Below are positions 7,869 through 17,341 of a stretch of 64,000 nt of DNA, one piece after another (positions within the stretch are counted from its first letter, which is position 1; the number at the start of each line of letters is the position of its first letter). Both the position numbers and the translations under genes were made by a program. The stretch is taken from NCBI GenBank assembly GCA_963667505.2, contig OY763490.2:2790001-2854000 (forward strand). Reading direction: 5' to 3'. This DNA comes from Aldehydirespirator sp963667505. Its GTDB lineage: Bacteria; Actinomycetota; Acidimicrobiia; Acidimicrobiales; Aldehydirespiratoraceae. The notes beneath the pieces were generated by a model. That model worked only from the letters and a program-made list of their open reading frames with translations. It made no database searches and was not told where the DNA came from.

Positions 7869-9296
7869 ATGAGACGCACCAAGATCGTCGCCACCATCGG
7901 CCCCGCCAGCGCGGACGACGCCACGCTCACGGCCCTGATCGAGGCGGGCATGGACGTGGCGAGGATCAACCTCTCCCACTGCACCCTCGACGAGGCCATC
8001 GACCGGTTCCAGCGGATCCGCCGGCTCGCCGAGGACGCCGAGAACCGGGTGGGCGTCCTCATCGACCTGCCCGGCCCCAAAGTCCGGGCGGCCAGCTTCG
8101 GCGAGGGCGGCGTGGAGGTGACCGGCGGATCCGCCATCGAGCTGCGAGTGGGAGACACCGGCTCGGACGCCTCGGTGGTGGAGGTGGACTACGAGGACCT
8201 GCTGACCGACGTGAAGGTGGGCGACCGCATCATCGTGGGCGACGGCACCGTGCTGCTGCAGGTGAGCGACAAGTCCTCCGACAAGCTGCTGACCACCGTC
8301 AGCCACGGCGGGCGGCTGTCGGGGCGGCCCGGCATACACATCCCGTCGGATCGGCTGCGGCTGGCCACCCCCACCCCGGCCGACTTCAAGGCGCTCGACA
8401 CGTTCATCGAGCTGGGCGTGGACATGGTGGCGGTGTCGTTCGTGCGCTCAGCCCACGACATCCGCCGGGTGGGCACCGAGCCGCACCCGCGAGGCCCGCT
8501 GGTGATCGCCAAGATCGAGACCCAGGCGGCGGTGGACAACCTGCCCGGCATCATCCAGGCCGCCGGAGCGGTGATGGTGGCCCGAGGCGACCTCGGCAAC
8601 GAGTGCAGCCTGGAGGAGCTGCCCCACCTGCAGAAGCGGATCATCCAGCAGTGCATCGCCGGGGGCCGACCGGTGATCACCGCCACCCAGATGCTGGAGT
8701 CGATGATCAACAACCCGTCGCCCACCCGGGCCGAGACCTCCGACGTGGCCAACGCCGTGTTCGACGGGTCGTCGGCGGTGATGCTGTCGGCTGAGACCGC
8801 CATCGGCCAAGACCCGGTGAACGTCGTGCGCACCATGAACCGCATCGCCAGCCGGGCCGACGAGGAGTTCGACTACGAGCTGTGGGCCGAGCGGCTGGCC
8901 GAACTGCGCATGACCGACAGCGACAGCGGCGCCGCCTCGGTGACCGACGCCATGACCATGGCAGCGTGGAGGGCCACCTCGGAGCTGGGGATCAAGACGA
9001 TCCTGGCCATATCGGGCACCGGGTTCACGGTGCGCTCGATGGCCCGGTTCCGGCCGCAGGCGCAGATCCTGGGGCTGTCGCACCAGCGGGCGACGGTGCA
9101 GCAGCTCTCGCTGAGCTGGGGCACGCAGCCGGTGCTGGTGGAGGACCGGGGCTCCAACGACGAGATGGTGTCGCAGGCGGTGCAGCTGGCCCGCGAGGGC
9201 GGCTACGTCCGCTCCGGCGACCTGGTGGCCGTGCTGGCCGGCTCCGACAACCGCTCCCGCAGCGCCAACGTCCTTCGCTTGGAACGGGTGCCATAA
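7869..9296 (+). CDS. pyk: pyruvate kinase
   Basis: 475 residues, usual length. It begins MRRTKIVATIGPAS and keeps the K(+)- and substrate-site segments INLSHC, KIETQAAVDNL and GDLGNECSLEELP, the signature ITATQMLESMINNPSPTRAE, and the C-terminal allosteric domain. It converts phosphoenolpyruvate and ADP to pyruvate and ATP, the last step of glycolysis, in the cytosol. GTG 7866 directly before the ATG is an alternative start; TAGCGT at 7853-7858 could be the -10 box of a leaderless transcript. It stands alone between divergent and convergent neighbours. Confidence 0.95.
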   Translation: MRRTKIVATIGPASADDATLTALIEAGMDVARINLSHCTLDEAIDRFQRIRRLAEDAENRVGVLIDLPGPKVRAASFGEGGVEVTGGSAIELRVGDTGSDASVVEVDYEDLLTDVKVGDRIIVGDGTVLLQVSDKSSDKLLTTVSHGGRLSGRPGIHIPSDRLRLATPTPADFKALDTFIELGVDMVAVSFVRSAHDIRRVGTEPHPRGPLVIAKIETQAAVDNLPGIIQAAGAVMVARGDLGNECSLEELPHLQKRIIQQCIAGGRPVITATQMLESMINNPSPTRAETSDVANAVFDGSSAVMLSAETAIGQDPVNVVRTMNRIASRADEEFDYELWAERLAELRMTDSDSGAASVTDAMTMAAWRATSELGIKTILAISGTGFTVRSMARFRPQAQILGLSHQRATVQQLSLSWGTQPVLVEDRGSNDEMVSQAVQLAREGGYVRSGDLVAVLAGSDNRSRSANVLRLERVP

Positions 9297-9384
9297 CCCT
9301 CGGCGGGCCGGGGCGGGGTTCTGCGGGGTCTCGGGTCGGCGTTCTCGAGGTGGCGTTCGTAGCGGTCGGCGTTCGTAGTAGCGG

Positions 9385-9906
9385 TCAGCGGTCGTAGTAG
9401 CCGGAGTGGATGTATAGGGCGAAGACCCCTTCGGCGCGGTACATGTCGATGACTCGCTGGTCGTCGTCGATGGCGGCGGTTACCTCATAGCCGGCGGCTC
9501 GCAGGCGGGACAGCTCGTGGCGCTTGTAGTCGGCTGACGGGCCGTGGCTGCCCCGGCCGGCCCGGGGGCGCAGGATCAGCAGGTCGTGGCGCACCTCGTG
9601 GGCGGCCAGCCAGGCGCGAGTGCCTTCGAGCATGTAGTTGGGGCGAGCGGTGAGGATGGCCACGGCGTGGCTGTCGTCCACGGAGGCGGCCATGGCCAGG
9701 CCGGTCTCGTAGGGCGGGTCTGCGGGGGCGGCGGTGAAGAAGCCCCGGAAGTTCTTGCGGGCGCCCCGCAGGAAGTGCTGGCGGTGGGTGGCGTCGGAGA
9801 TCACGCCGTCGAGGTCGAAGATCACCAGCAGGCCGCTGGTCGGGGCGCCGGGGCGGAAGTGCCAGTTGGGGGGTGTTCCGCGGGGCGCAGGCAGGGCGGC
9901 GGTCAC
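9385..9906 (-). CDS. HAD-family phosphatase, polynucleotide-kinase 3'-phosphatase type
   Basis: 173 residues. HAD motif I is FDLDGVISDATHR, motif II is AILTARPNY, and the C-terminal acidic motif is AIDDDQRVIDMY. The short cap and the LTARP-x-x-M sequence resemble the phosphatase domain of T4 polynucleotide kinase and related stand-alone proteins that remove 3'-phosphates or act on small phosphates. GTG start 9906 overlaps the stop of the acetyl-CoA synthetase by four bases, so the two are translationally coupled. The substrate is not deducible from the sequence. Confidence 0.8.
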   Translation of the reverse strand: MTAALPAPRGTPPNWHFRPGAPTSGLLVIFDLDGVISDATHRQHFLRGARKNFRGFFTAAPADPPYETGLAMAASVDDSHAVAILTARPNYMLEGTRAWLAAHEVRHDLLILRPRAGRGSHGPSADYKRHELSRLRAAGYEVTAAIDDDQRVIDMYRAEGVFALYIHSGYYDR

Positions 9907-11900
9907 TCCTCGTCGGCGGCTTCGGCGGCCCGGTCTCGGATCTCGGCCACCACGTCCGGATCGGCCAGGGTGGTGGTGTCGCCCAGGTCGCGGCCGTCGG
10001 CCACGTCGCGCAGCAGGCGGCGCATGATCTTGCCCGAGCGGGTCTTGGGCAGGTCGGGCACCAGGAACACCGCCTTGGGGCGGGCGGTGGGGCCGAGCTT
10101 CACGGCCACATGCTGGCGGACCTCCTCGCGCAGCTCGTCGGAGGCCTGCGCGGCGCCCACCAGGATCACGTAGCCGACGATGGCCTGGCCGGTGATGTCG
10201 TCGGTCGCGCCCACGACCGCCGCCTCGGCCACCGCGGGGTGGTCAACCAGCGCCGACTCCACCTCGGTGGTGGAGATGCGGTGGCCCGACACGTTCATCA
10301 CGTCGTCCACCCGGCCCAGCAGCCACAGGTAGCCGTCGGCGTCGATGCGGGCGCCGTCGCCCGCGAAATACCGGCCCTCGTAGGCCGACCAGTAGGTGTC
10401 GTAGTAGCGCTCCGGGTCGCCCCAGATGCCCCGCAGCATCGACGGCCAGGGCCTGGTAATGGTGAGGTAGCCGCCGCCCTCGGCCACCACGTCGCCCTGG
10501 TCGTCGACCACCTCGGCGAACACGCCGGGCAGGGGCTGGGTGGCCGAGCCCGGCTTGGTGGTGGTGACCCCCGGCAGCGGTGTGATCATGTGGCCGCCGG
10601 TCTCGGTCTGCCACCAGGTGTCCACGATCGGGCAGCGGCCGGTGCCGATGTGGCGGTGGTACCACATCCAGGCCTCGGGGTTGATGGGCTCGCCGACGGT
10701 GCCCAGCACCCGGAGGCTGGACAGGTTCCGGCCGGCGGGCCACTGCTCGCCCCACTTCATGAACGTGCGGATGGCGGTGGGGGCGGTGTAGAGCTGGGTG
10801 ACGCCGTAGCGCTCCACGATGTCCCACAGGCGGTCCTTGGCCCACCCGGCCGCCCGGTCGCCCTCGCGCTCTTCGGGGCGGGGGGTGTCGGGGGTGCCCT
10901 CGTACATCACCGACGTGGCGCCGTTGGCCAGCGGCCCGTACACGATGTAGCTGTGGCCGGTGACCCAGCCGATGTCGGCCGCGCACCAGTACACGTCGGT
11001 GTCGGGGCGCAGGTCGAACACGTAGCGGTGGGTGAAGGCGACCTGGGTGAGGTAGCCGCCGGTGGTGTGCATGATGCCCTTGGGCTTGGCGGTGGTGCCC
11101 GACGTGTACAGCAGGTAGAGCAGCTGCTCGGAGTCCATCGGCTCGGCCGGGCAGACCGGGGCGGCCTCGGCCATCAGGTCGTGCCACCAGAGGTCGCGCT
11201 GGGGGGTCATGGCCGGGTCGGTGCCGCAGCGGTCGACCACCACGACGTGCTCCACCGACGGGGCGCCCGCGGCCAGGGCCAGGTCGACGTTGGGCTTGAG
11301 GGGGGAGGGGGCGCCGCGGCGGTAGCCGGCGTCGGCGGTGACCACCAGACGGGCCTCGGCGTCGGCGCAGCGGTCGGTGATGGCGTCAGGCGAGAAGCCG
11401 CCGAAGATCACCGAGTGGGCCACCCCGATGCGGGTGCAGGCCAGCATGGTGACGGCCAGCTCGGGGATCATCGGCATGTACACCGCGATGCGGTCGCCCC
11501 GGCGCAGGCCCAGGCGCAGCAGGACGTTGGCGAAGCGCTGGGTGTCGTCGAGGAGCTCGGCGTAGGTGATGGTGCGGGTGTCGCCGGGCTCGCCCTCCCA
11601 GTGGAAGGCCACCTTGTCGCCCTTGCCGGCGGCGACGTGGCGGTCGAGGCAGTTGTACGAGACGTTGAGCTGGCCGCCCACGAACCACTTGGCGAAGGGC
11701 AGGTCCCACTCCAGGGTGGTGTGGGGGTCCTCGTGCCAGTGCAGTAGGTCGCGGGCCTGGCGGGCCCAGAAGGCCTCGGGGTCGGCCTCGGCCTCCTCGT
11801 AGAAGGAGCGGTCTCTGGCTTGTGCGGCGGCAGTGAAGTCCGGCGGCGGCGGGAACCGGCGGTCCTCGCTCTCGTACACCTCTATCGAGCCGGCGGGCAT
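9903..11900 (-). CDS. acs: acetyl-CoA synthetase
   Basis: 665 residues from ATG 11900 (AGGAG nine bases upstream; ATG 11930 is an upstream alternative). AMP-forming adenylate family: P-loop YTSGTTAKPKGIMHTTGGYL, WWQTETGGHM, and the C-terminal LPKTRSGKIMRRLLRD, whose last conserved Lys is acetylated in other Acs enzymes to switch activity. It activates acetate to acetyl-CoA through acetyl-AMP. The N-terminal ACAS_N region (SFYEEAEADPEAFWARQA) is intact. It is the first gene of a two-gene unit with the HAD phosphatase. Confidence 0.95.
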   Translation of the reverse strand: MPAGSIEVYESEDRRFPPPPDFTAAAQARDRSFYEEAEADPEAFWARQARDLLHWHEDPHTTLEWDLPFAKWFVGGQLNVSYNCLDRHVAAGKGDKVAFHWEGEPGDTRTITYAELLDDTQRFANVLLRLGLRRGDRIAVYMPMIPELAVTMLACTRIGVAHSVIFGGFSPDAITDRCADAEARLVVTADAGYRRGAPSPLKPNVDLALAAGAPSVEHVVVVDRCGTDPAMTPQRDLWWHDLMAEAAPVCPAEPMDSEQLLYLLYTSGTTAKPKGIMHTTGGYLTQVAFTHRYVFDLRPDTDVYWCAADIGWVTGHSYIVYGPLANGATSVMYEGTPDTPRPEEREGDRAAGWAKDRLWDIVERYGVTQLYTAPTAIRTFMKWGEQWPAGRNLSSLRVLGTVGEPINPEAWMWYHRHIGTGRCPIVDTWWQTETGGHMITPLPGVTTTKPGSATQPLPGVFAEVVDDQGDVVAEGGGYLTITRPWPSMLRGIWGDPERYYDTYWSAYEGRYFAGDGARIDADGYLWLLGRVDDVMNVSGHRISTTEVESALVDHPAVAEAAVVGATDDITGQAIVGYVILVGAAQASDELREEVRQHVAVKLGPTARPKAVFLVPDLPKTRSGKIMRRLLRDVADGRDLGDTTTLADPDVVAEIRDRAAEAADEE

Positions 11901-11930
11901 GGTTGTTCTCCTAGTTGCTTGCGTCTGCAA

Positions 11931-13772
11931 TCACGTCGCCGGGCCTACCGGCGTCGCGGCTCCTACCGGGACTGTCTCGGTGTGGCGGCCCGAGCGGAGC
12001 ACGGTGCCGGGCAGGGCCTCGTTGGCGACGCCGTCGATGACGGTGGTGACCCCGTTGACCATCACGCGGTGCACGCCGGTGGCCTGCGACCACAGCCGCC
12101 GGCCGTTGCCGGGCAGGTCGGCGACCAGCTCGACCTCGGTGGCGCCGACGGTGTTCGGGTCGAACAGCACGATGTCGGCGTGGAACCCCTCGGCGATGCG
12201 GCCTCGGTCGCGCAGCCCGAACAGGCGGGCGGGCGCCTCGGTGAGGTGGTGCACGGCGTTCTCCATGGTGGTGAGCTGACGGCCCCGGAGGCAGTCGTCG
12301 ATCCACGCCGTGGGGTAGCAGGCGCCGGCCATGCGGTCGAGGTGGGCGCCGGCGTCGCTGCCGCCGATCATCACTGCGGGATGCTCCCAGGCCTCGGCCC
12401 GCAGCCGCCAGCTCTCGGGGTCGTCGTCGGTGGGGGCCGGCCACAGGACGGTGCGCAGGTCGTCGGCCAGGCAGATGTCCACCAGGCAGAAGAAGTCGCG
12501 CTGGCCGCGCTCGCGGGCGATGTCGCCGATGCGGCGACCCTTCAGGCCCTCGTTGGCGGTGGAGTAGGTGTCGCCGATGCGGTAGTCGGCCCAGCCGGTG
12601 AGACGGCTGAACACGCCGGCTTCGGGGCGGGCCGCGTCGTTCTCCAGGGCGATGAGGGTCTCGGGGCGGCGGAGGGCCTCCATGCGCTCGGGTACCGGCA
12701 GGCCGAATACGTCGGGCCAGCCGGGCAGCATGTGCAGGGCGCAGAAGCTGCCGAGGTTCATGTTCATGCCCACGAGGATCGGCATGGTGAGCGCCACCAC
12801 CCGAGCGCCGTCGGCCGCGGCCCGCTCGCAGGCGGCGATCTGGTTGCGGTAGTCGTCGGGGCGGGCGGAGTCGATGGTGAGGACGTTCCAGTTGATGGGG
12901 CGTTGGGCCTCCAGCGACATGCGGGTCATCAGGTGGGTCTCCTCGTCGCTGAAGCCCTTCATGCAGCCGTCGGCCACCCATTCGAGGGTGGTGCCGGGGT
13001 GGGCGGCCGTCTCCCGGCACAGCTCCAGCACCTCTTGTTCGGTGGCCCAGCGGCTGGGCACGGGCTGGCCGTCCCAGTCGTTGTGGGTGTAGCTGCGGCC
13101 GGTGGAGAATCCCAGGCCGCCAGCGGCGAGGGACTCGGCGAGCAGGGCTCGCATGAGGGCGATCTGGTCGTCGTTGGCCTCGTGGCCCACGGCGTCGTCT
13201 CGCATGACTGCCCGGCGCAGGGCGCAGTGGCCCACCATGAAGCCGGCGTTCACGCCTATGCCTTTGGTCTCGACGGCGCGCAGGTAGTCGGCGAAGGTCT
13301 CCCAGTCCCAGGGCACGCCCTGCTCGAGGGCGGCCAGTTCCATGCCTTCGACCTTGACCATCATGCGCTTGAGGTACTCGCCGTCGGCGGGGTGGCCGAG
13401 GGGGGCGAGCGAGAAGCCGCAGTTGCCGCCGATCACGGTGGTGACGCCGAACAGGTTGGACGGCGTGGCCCTGGGGTCCCAGAAGATCTGGGCGTCGTAG
13501 TGGGTGTGGGGGTCTATGAAGCCGGGGCAGACGACCAGGCCGTCGGCGTCGATGGTCTCGGCGGCGTCGGCGCTGGTTGTGGCGGTGGCGGTGCTAGTGG
13601 CGGTGGCGGTGCTGGGGCTGGTGCTGGGGCTGGTGGTGCTGGGGCTGGTGGCGAGCTTGCCGGGGTCGGCCACGGCGACGATCCGGCCGTTGGCTATGCC
13701 GATGTCGGCTGGGCGGGCGGGGGCGCCGGTGCCGTCGACAAGCGTGCCGCCGGTGATCAGCGTGTCGAGCAT
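11931..13772 (-). CDS. N-acyl-D-amino-acid deacylase-like amidohydrolase
   Basis: 613 residues. The fold starts MLDTLITGGTLVDGTGAP and has the metal motif GFIDPHTHYDAQIFWDP, the GGNCGFSLAP loop, GFSTGRSYTHN, and the late Asp in MIGGSDAGAHLDR. This is the D-aminoacylase branch of the amidohydrolase superfamily, which hydrolyses N-acyl-D-amino acids or related amides using Zn. A Ser/Thr-Ala low-complexity insert (about residues 40-70) separates the first beta strands from the GLVVCPGFIDPH motif; it is encoded by short tandem repeats at about 13570-13660 and probably forms a surface loop. ATG 13772. The 30-base gap to acs suggests they may share a transcript. Confidence 0.85.
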   Translation of the reverse strand: MLDTLITGGTLVDGTGAPARPADIGIANGRIVAVADPGKLATSPSTTSPSTSPSTATATSTATATTSADAAETIDADGLVVCPGFIDPHTHYDAQIFWDPRATPSNLFGVTTVIGGNCGFSLAPLGHPADGEYLKRMMVKVEGMELAALEQGVPWDWETFADYLRAVETKGIGVNAGFMVGHCALRRAVMRDDAVGHEANDDQIALMRALLAESLAAGGLGFSTGRSYTHNDWDGQPVPSRWATEQEVLELCRETAAHPGTTLEWVADGCMKGFSDEETHLMTRMSLEAQRPINWNVLTIDSARPDDYRNQIAACERAAADGARVVALTMPILVGMNMNLGSFCALHMLPGWPDVFGLPVPERMEALRRPETLIALENDAARPEAGVFSRLTGWADYRIGDTYSTANEGLKGRRIGDIARERGQRDFFCLVDICLADDLRTVLWPAPTDDDPESWRLRAEAWEHPAVMIGGSDAGAHLDRMAGACYPTAWIDDCLRGRQLTTMENAVHHLTEAPARLFGLRDRGRIAEGFHADIVLFDPNTVGATEVELVADLPGNGRRLWSQATGVHRVMVNGVTTVIDGVANEALPGTVLRSGRHTETVPVGAATPVGPAT

Positions 13773-13833
13773 TGCCGCAGAGGGTAGCCGTGGCTGGGTT
13801 GATCCTGTTGAGGTGGCGAGTCGGCGGTCCCAG

Positions 13834-13957
13834 CGAAATTGGCGACGAAACGGCCCTTAGAGGCCCAATATCCGCACCAATTTCGGGCCAAGCGCCCGTG
13901 CCAACCGAAATTGGCGACGAAACGGCCCTTAGGGGACCAATATCCGCACCAATTTCG
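13834..13957. repeat. two family-A palindromic elements
   Basis: Two 52-bp elements at 13834-13885 and 13906-13957, each bounded by CGAAATTGG and CCAATTTCG with a G/C-rich inner palindrome. They lie in the divergent space between the amidohydrolase and msrA. Other members: 25153, 36194, 36266, 51822, 51905. Confidence 0.8.
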
Positions 13958-14008
13958 GCTGGAGGCTGGCACGGCATCGCGCTGGGATGGTTGCGGTACA
14001 GTCGGGTC

Positions 14009-14665
14009 ATGCTGCTGCGACGGGACAAGATGCGGATGCCGGCCGCCGCCCAGGCCCTGCCGGGGCGCGACGAGCCGATGCCCGTGCAGGACTATGGGCA
14101 CTTGGTGCTGGCCACGCCGCTGGAGCCGCCGTTTCCGGAGGGGCACGAGCGGGCTATGTTCGGCATGGGGTGCTTCTGGGGGGCCGAACGGTTCTTCTGG
14201 CAGATGGCTGGCGTGCACACCACCGCGGTCGGCTACTCGGGGGGCGTGACGCCCAACCCAACCTACGCCGAGGTGTGCACCGGGCGCACCGGCCACAACG
14301 AGGTGGTGCTGGTGGTGCATGACCCGGCCGTGGCGCCGTATGAGCAGTTGCTGAAGGTGTTCTGGGAGATGCACGACCCGACGCAGGGCATGCGCCAGGG
14401 CAACGATGTGGGCACCCAGTACCGCAGCGGAATCTATGTGTATGACGACGCCCAGCGGGAGGCCGCGGCGGCGTCTCGGGAGCGGTACCAGGCTTCGCTG
14501 ACGGCGGGCGGGTTCGGGGAGATCACCACCGAGATCGTCGACGCCGGGCCCTTCTACTACGCCGAGGAGTACCACCAGCAGTACCTGGCCCGGAACCCGT
14601 ACGGATACTGCAACCACGGCTTCTGCCAAGTCGGGTACGAGCCTCCCGTGGCCGCGGCCAGCTAG
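14009..14665 (+). CDS. msrA: peptide methionine sulfoxide reductase A
   Basis: 218 residues, the long form. The catalytic motif is GMGCFWGAERFFW and the substrate region EVCTGRTGHNEVV; near the C-terminus YCNHGFCQVGY holds the resolving cysteines. It reduces methionine-S-sulfoxide in proteins with thioredoxin. ATG 14009 is preceded at six bases by TACAGT (13997-14002), so the mRNA is probably leaderless. An open frame continues upstream through the palindromic repeats but is not coding in character. Confidence 0.93.
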   Translation: MLLRRDKMRMPAAAQALPGRDEPMPVQDYGHLVLATPLEPPFPEGHERAMFGMGCFWGAERFFWQMAGVHTTAVGYSGGVTPNPTYAEVCTGRTGHNEVVLVVHDPAVAPYEQLLKVFWEMHDPTQGMRQGNDVGTQYRSGIYVYDDAQREAAAASRERYQASLTAGGFGEITTEIVDAGPFYYAEEYHQQYLARNPYGYCNHGFCQVGYEPPVAAAS

Positions 14666-14700
14666 CCGCTGGTCGGTCCCCTAGTTGACGGCCTCCCTAG

Positions 14701-15238
14701 TTGACGGCCTCCCACGGGGTACCGGAGCCGCGGTCCGGCCGAGTCGGCGCGGACGACCAGTCCGACACGGGCCCGGGTACCGAGCCCGCCACTGGCGCGA
14801 GCCCGAAGTCCGGCGCTGACACCGACGCGAACACCGACTCTGGGCTAGGCACAGACGCCGGCGCTCGTGCGGACACCGACTACAGGCCTAGGCACAGACG
14901 CCGGCGCTGGTGCGGACACCGACTACAGGCCTGGCACAGACGCCGGCGCTGGTGCGGACACCGACTACAGGCCTGGCACACGCCGGCGCTGGTGCGGACA
15001 CCGACTACAGGCCTGGCACAGGCTACAGGCCTGGCACAGACGCTGGTGCGGACACCGACTACAGGCCTGGCACAGACGCTGGTGCGGACACCGACTACAG
15101 GCCTGGCACAGACGCTGTGCGGACACCGACTACAGGCCTGGCACAGACGCTGGTGCGGACACCGACTACAGGCCTGGCACAGACGCTGGTGCGGACACCG
15201 ACGCGAACACGGACGCCGAGACCGACACAGGCGGGAGT
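14701..15238 (+). repeat. 36-bp minisatellite before the EamA transporter
   Basis: Unit of 36 bp (encoding TDAGADTDYRPG in one frame) repeated about nine times at about 14850-15200, with several units shortened so that the frame changes. The flanks on both sides encode GADTDANTD, which suggests a once continuous N-terminal extension of the transporter starting near TTG 14701. Now it reads open only in pieces. Confidence 0.7.
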
Positions 15239-16162
15239 ATGAGCTCTGGGGTTGGGGGGCGGTCTCGGCGGGTTGGGGCGACGATGATGCTCGTGTCGGG
15301 GTTCGGGTTCGGCAGCACCGGCGCCATCTCCCGCAGCATCGACGCCGACGCCTGGCAGATGGCCAGTTGGCGGGCCCTGATCGGTGGGACGGCGGCGCTG
15401 GTGTATGCCGTGGTGCGGGGGCGGGTCGGCGGCTCGCGGGGTCGGCTGCGGCTGGGTGCGACGATCGGCCCGCAGGGACTGCTGCTGGCCGGGCTGGCGG
15501 CGGCGTCGATGATCCTGTACATCGACGCGCTGCAACGGACCGAGGTGGCCAACGTCACCGTGATCTCGGCCACCGTGCCGTTCCTGGCCGCCGGGATGGC
15601 GTGGCTGATCCTGCGGGAGCGGCTGCGGCGCTCGACGGTGGTGGCCGCCCTGGTGTCGGTGTCGGGCGTGACCATGACGGTGGTCGGCAACCTTGGGCCG
15701 GGCGACCTCGACGGCAACCTCCGGGCGGTGGCGCTGGCGTTGATCCTGGCCCTGCTGATCGTGCTGATCCGTCGCTTCGAGGGCGCCGATGCGGTGGTGG
15801 CGCTGGGCTCGGCCGGGGTGCTGCTGTTCGTGGTGGCGCTGGCGGTGGCCGACCCGCTGGGCGTGGCGGCCGACCAGGCGCCGCTCATCGTGTTCTTCGG
15901 GCTGGTGTTCGCAGCGTCGCTGGTGCTGTGGACCGAGGGGGCGCGGCTGATCCCGGCCGCCGAGGCGGGGCTGCTGGCTTCCAGCGAGACGCCGTTCTCG
16001 ATCCTGCTGGCGTGGGTCGTGCTCGCCGAGGCACCGCCTCTGGTGACGGTGGCGGGCGGGCTGCTGGTACTTGGGGCGGTGCTAGTCCATGCCGGAGCCG
16101 ACCTATCCGCTGGCCGGGTGAGCCGACCCTGGCTGCGTCCCCGCACCCGGCCGAGGATCTGA
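15239..16162 (+). CDS. EamA/DMT-family transporter
   Basis: 307 residues from ATG 15239, with ten hydrophobic segments in two EamA repeats (for example MMLVSGFGFGSTGAISR, LLLAGLAAASMILYIDAL, VVALGSAGVLLFVVALAV, ILLAWVVLAEAPPLVTVAGGLL). Members export amino acids, purines or other metabolites; the substrate cannot be told. No good ribosome binding site precedes 15239, and the frame is open further up into the minisatellite, so a longer protein with an Asp/Thr-rich N-terminal extension is possible (open to ATG 14867). Confidence 0.85.
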   Translation: MSSGVGGRSRRVGATMMLVSGFGFGSTGAISRSIDADAWQMASWRALIGGTAALVYAVVRGRVGGSRGRLRLGATIGPQGLLLAGLAAASMILYIDALQRTEVANVTVISATVPFLAAGMAWLILRERLRRSTVVAALVSVSGVTMTVVGNLGPGDLDGNLRAVALALILALLIVLIRRFEGADAVVALGSAGVLLFVVALAVADPLGVAADQAPLIVFFGLVFAASLVLWTEGARLIPAAEAGLLASSETPFSILLAWVVLAEAPPLVTVAGGLLVLGAVLVHAGADLSAGRVSRPWLRPRTRPRI

Positions 16163-16419
16163 CTTCGTCCTACGCTCCTCGCCGTCGGCCAGCTTCGGCA
16201 CCTCGCGAGAATGCCGCTGTAGAGCGGGGACGAATCGGTGATGGCCCGTCGCTTCGCAGCGTTGTCATTCCCGCTCTTGATCGTTGCGCACGGGCCGCTC
16301 GGGCCGCGGTCTCGCTCAGGCAGCGCCACGCGAGACGGGTAGCGTCTACGGCCCCTACTCGCTCGGTCTCTTTGAGCGCCGATGTGCGACCCCGACGGGC
16401 CGCGCTTGGAGTCGAGGCG

Positions 16420-17085
16420 CTAGGACTCGGGGTTGGGTGTCGGGGGGCGGTAGAAGATCAGGAGCTGGGCCGCGCCCGCGCCCACGCCTAGCAGGAGGGC
16501 GATCGATAGGCCGGTCCAGCCGTCGAGCCGGTGGACGATCTCCAGTTCGGCGTCGAGGGATATGCGGCCGGGGCCGAGGACGGCGGCCACCAGGCTCATG
16601 ACCGCTATCAGGGCCACGTACTCCCAGCCCTCGCCGGTGATCATGAAGCCCTTGTCGCGGTGGACCGTCCAGAACGCCACCACCATCAGAGCGATGAGTC
16701 CGGCCGCGGCGAGCTGGGTGAGCAGGCCCAGGATCAGCAGCACGCCCACGCCCATCTCGGTGAAGGCGGCCAGGGCGGCGTGGACCTTGCCGGGGCGCAT
16801 CCCCATCGACTGGAACCAGCGGCCGGTGCCGGCGATCTTGCCGCCCCGGAACGCCTTGTTGTAGCCGTGGACGAAGATCATCATCCCGAGGCCGGCCCGC
16901 AGGATCATCAGGGCAACGTCGGTCGCCTTGGCGGAGTCGGGCTTGACGCTGACCCCATCGCCGTAGACGAACAAGGCGGCTTCATGGCCACTCCATGGGT
17001 CATAGAGCACCGCAGCCAGGATCAAGCCGAGCACCGTGACCGCGGTGAGCACCCTGATCACGATGTCGGCTGTGCTCTTGCTCAC
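16420..17085 (-). CDS. DoxX-family membrane protein
   Basis: 221 residues from GTG 17085, chosen for GGGAGG about five bases upstream. A first transmembrane helix (IVIRVLTAVTVLGLILAAVLY) is followed by an extracytoplasmic-type loop and the DoxX core: LMILRAGLGMMIFVHGYNKAFRGGKI, GKVHAALAAFTEMGVGVLLILG, LTQLAAAGLIALMVVAFWTVH. DoxX proteins are small membrane proteins tied to redox or thiol stress; their exact reaction is often unknown. It converges with the EamA gene. Confidence 0.85.
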   Translation of the reverse strand: MSKSTADIVIRVLTAVTVLGLILAAVLYDPWSGHEAALFVYGDGVSVKPDSAKATDVALMILRAGLGMMIFVHGYNKAFRGGKIAGTGRWFQSMGMRPGKVHAALAAFTEMGVGVLLILGLLTQLAAAGLIALMVVAFWTVHRDKGFMITGEGWEYVALIAVMSLVAAVLGPGRISLDAELEIVHRLDGWTGLSIALLLGVGAGAAQLLIFYRPPTPNPES

Positions 17086-17159
17086 AGTGACCTCCCAGCA
17101 GCCTCCGGCGCCTGACAGCAACCGGCTGCCGATGCGAGTGTAGACACGGTGCCGGGGCC

Positions 17160-17330
17160 CTCACCGCGCCGGTCATCAGCGCCGCGCCAGCGGGGAGACG
17201 GCTCGGCCCCGCACACACCCTCCACCACGCCGGTCATCAGCGCTGCGCCAGCGGGGGGACGGCTCGGACGGCCCGGCCCGGCACACTTCCCCACCACGCC
17301 GGTCATCAGCGCCGCGCCAGCGGGGACTAG
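17160..17330. repeat. three copies of a 61-69 bp tandem repeat
   Basis: CCGGTCATCAGCGC-GCGCCAGCGGGG occurs at 17169, 17230 and 17299 in the divergent gap between the DoxX gene and the thiolase-like gene. No promoter could be placed confidently within it. Confidence 0.65.
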
Positions 17331-17341
17331 ACATTCATGCC

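Noticed and set aside
13834..13957. Family-A palindromes as intrinsic transcription terminators
   Set aside because: They lack a T-run after the stem and occur between divergent and co-directional genes as well as convergent ones.
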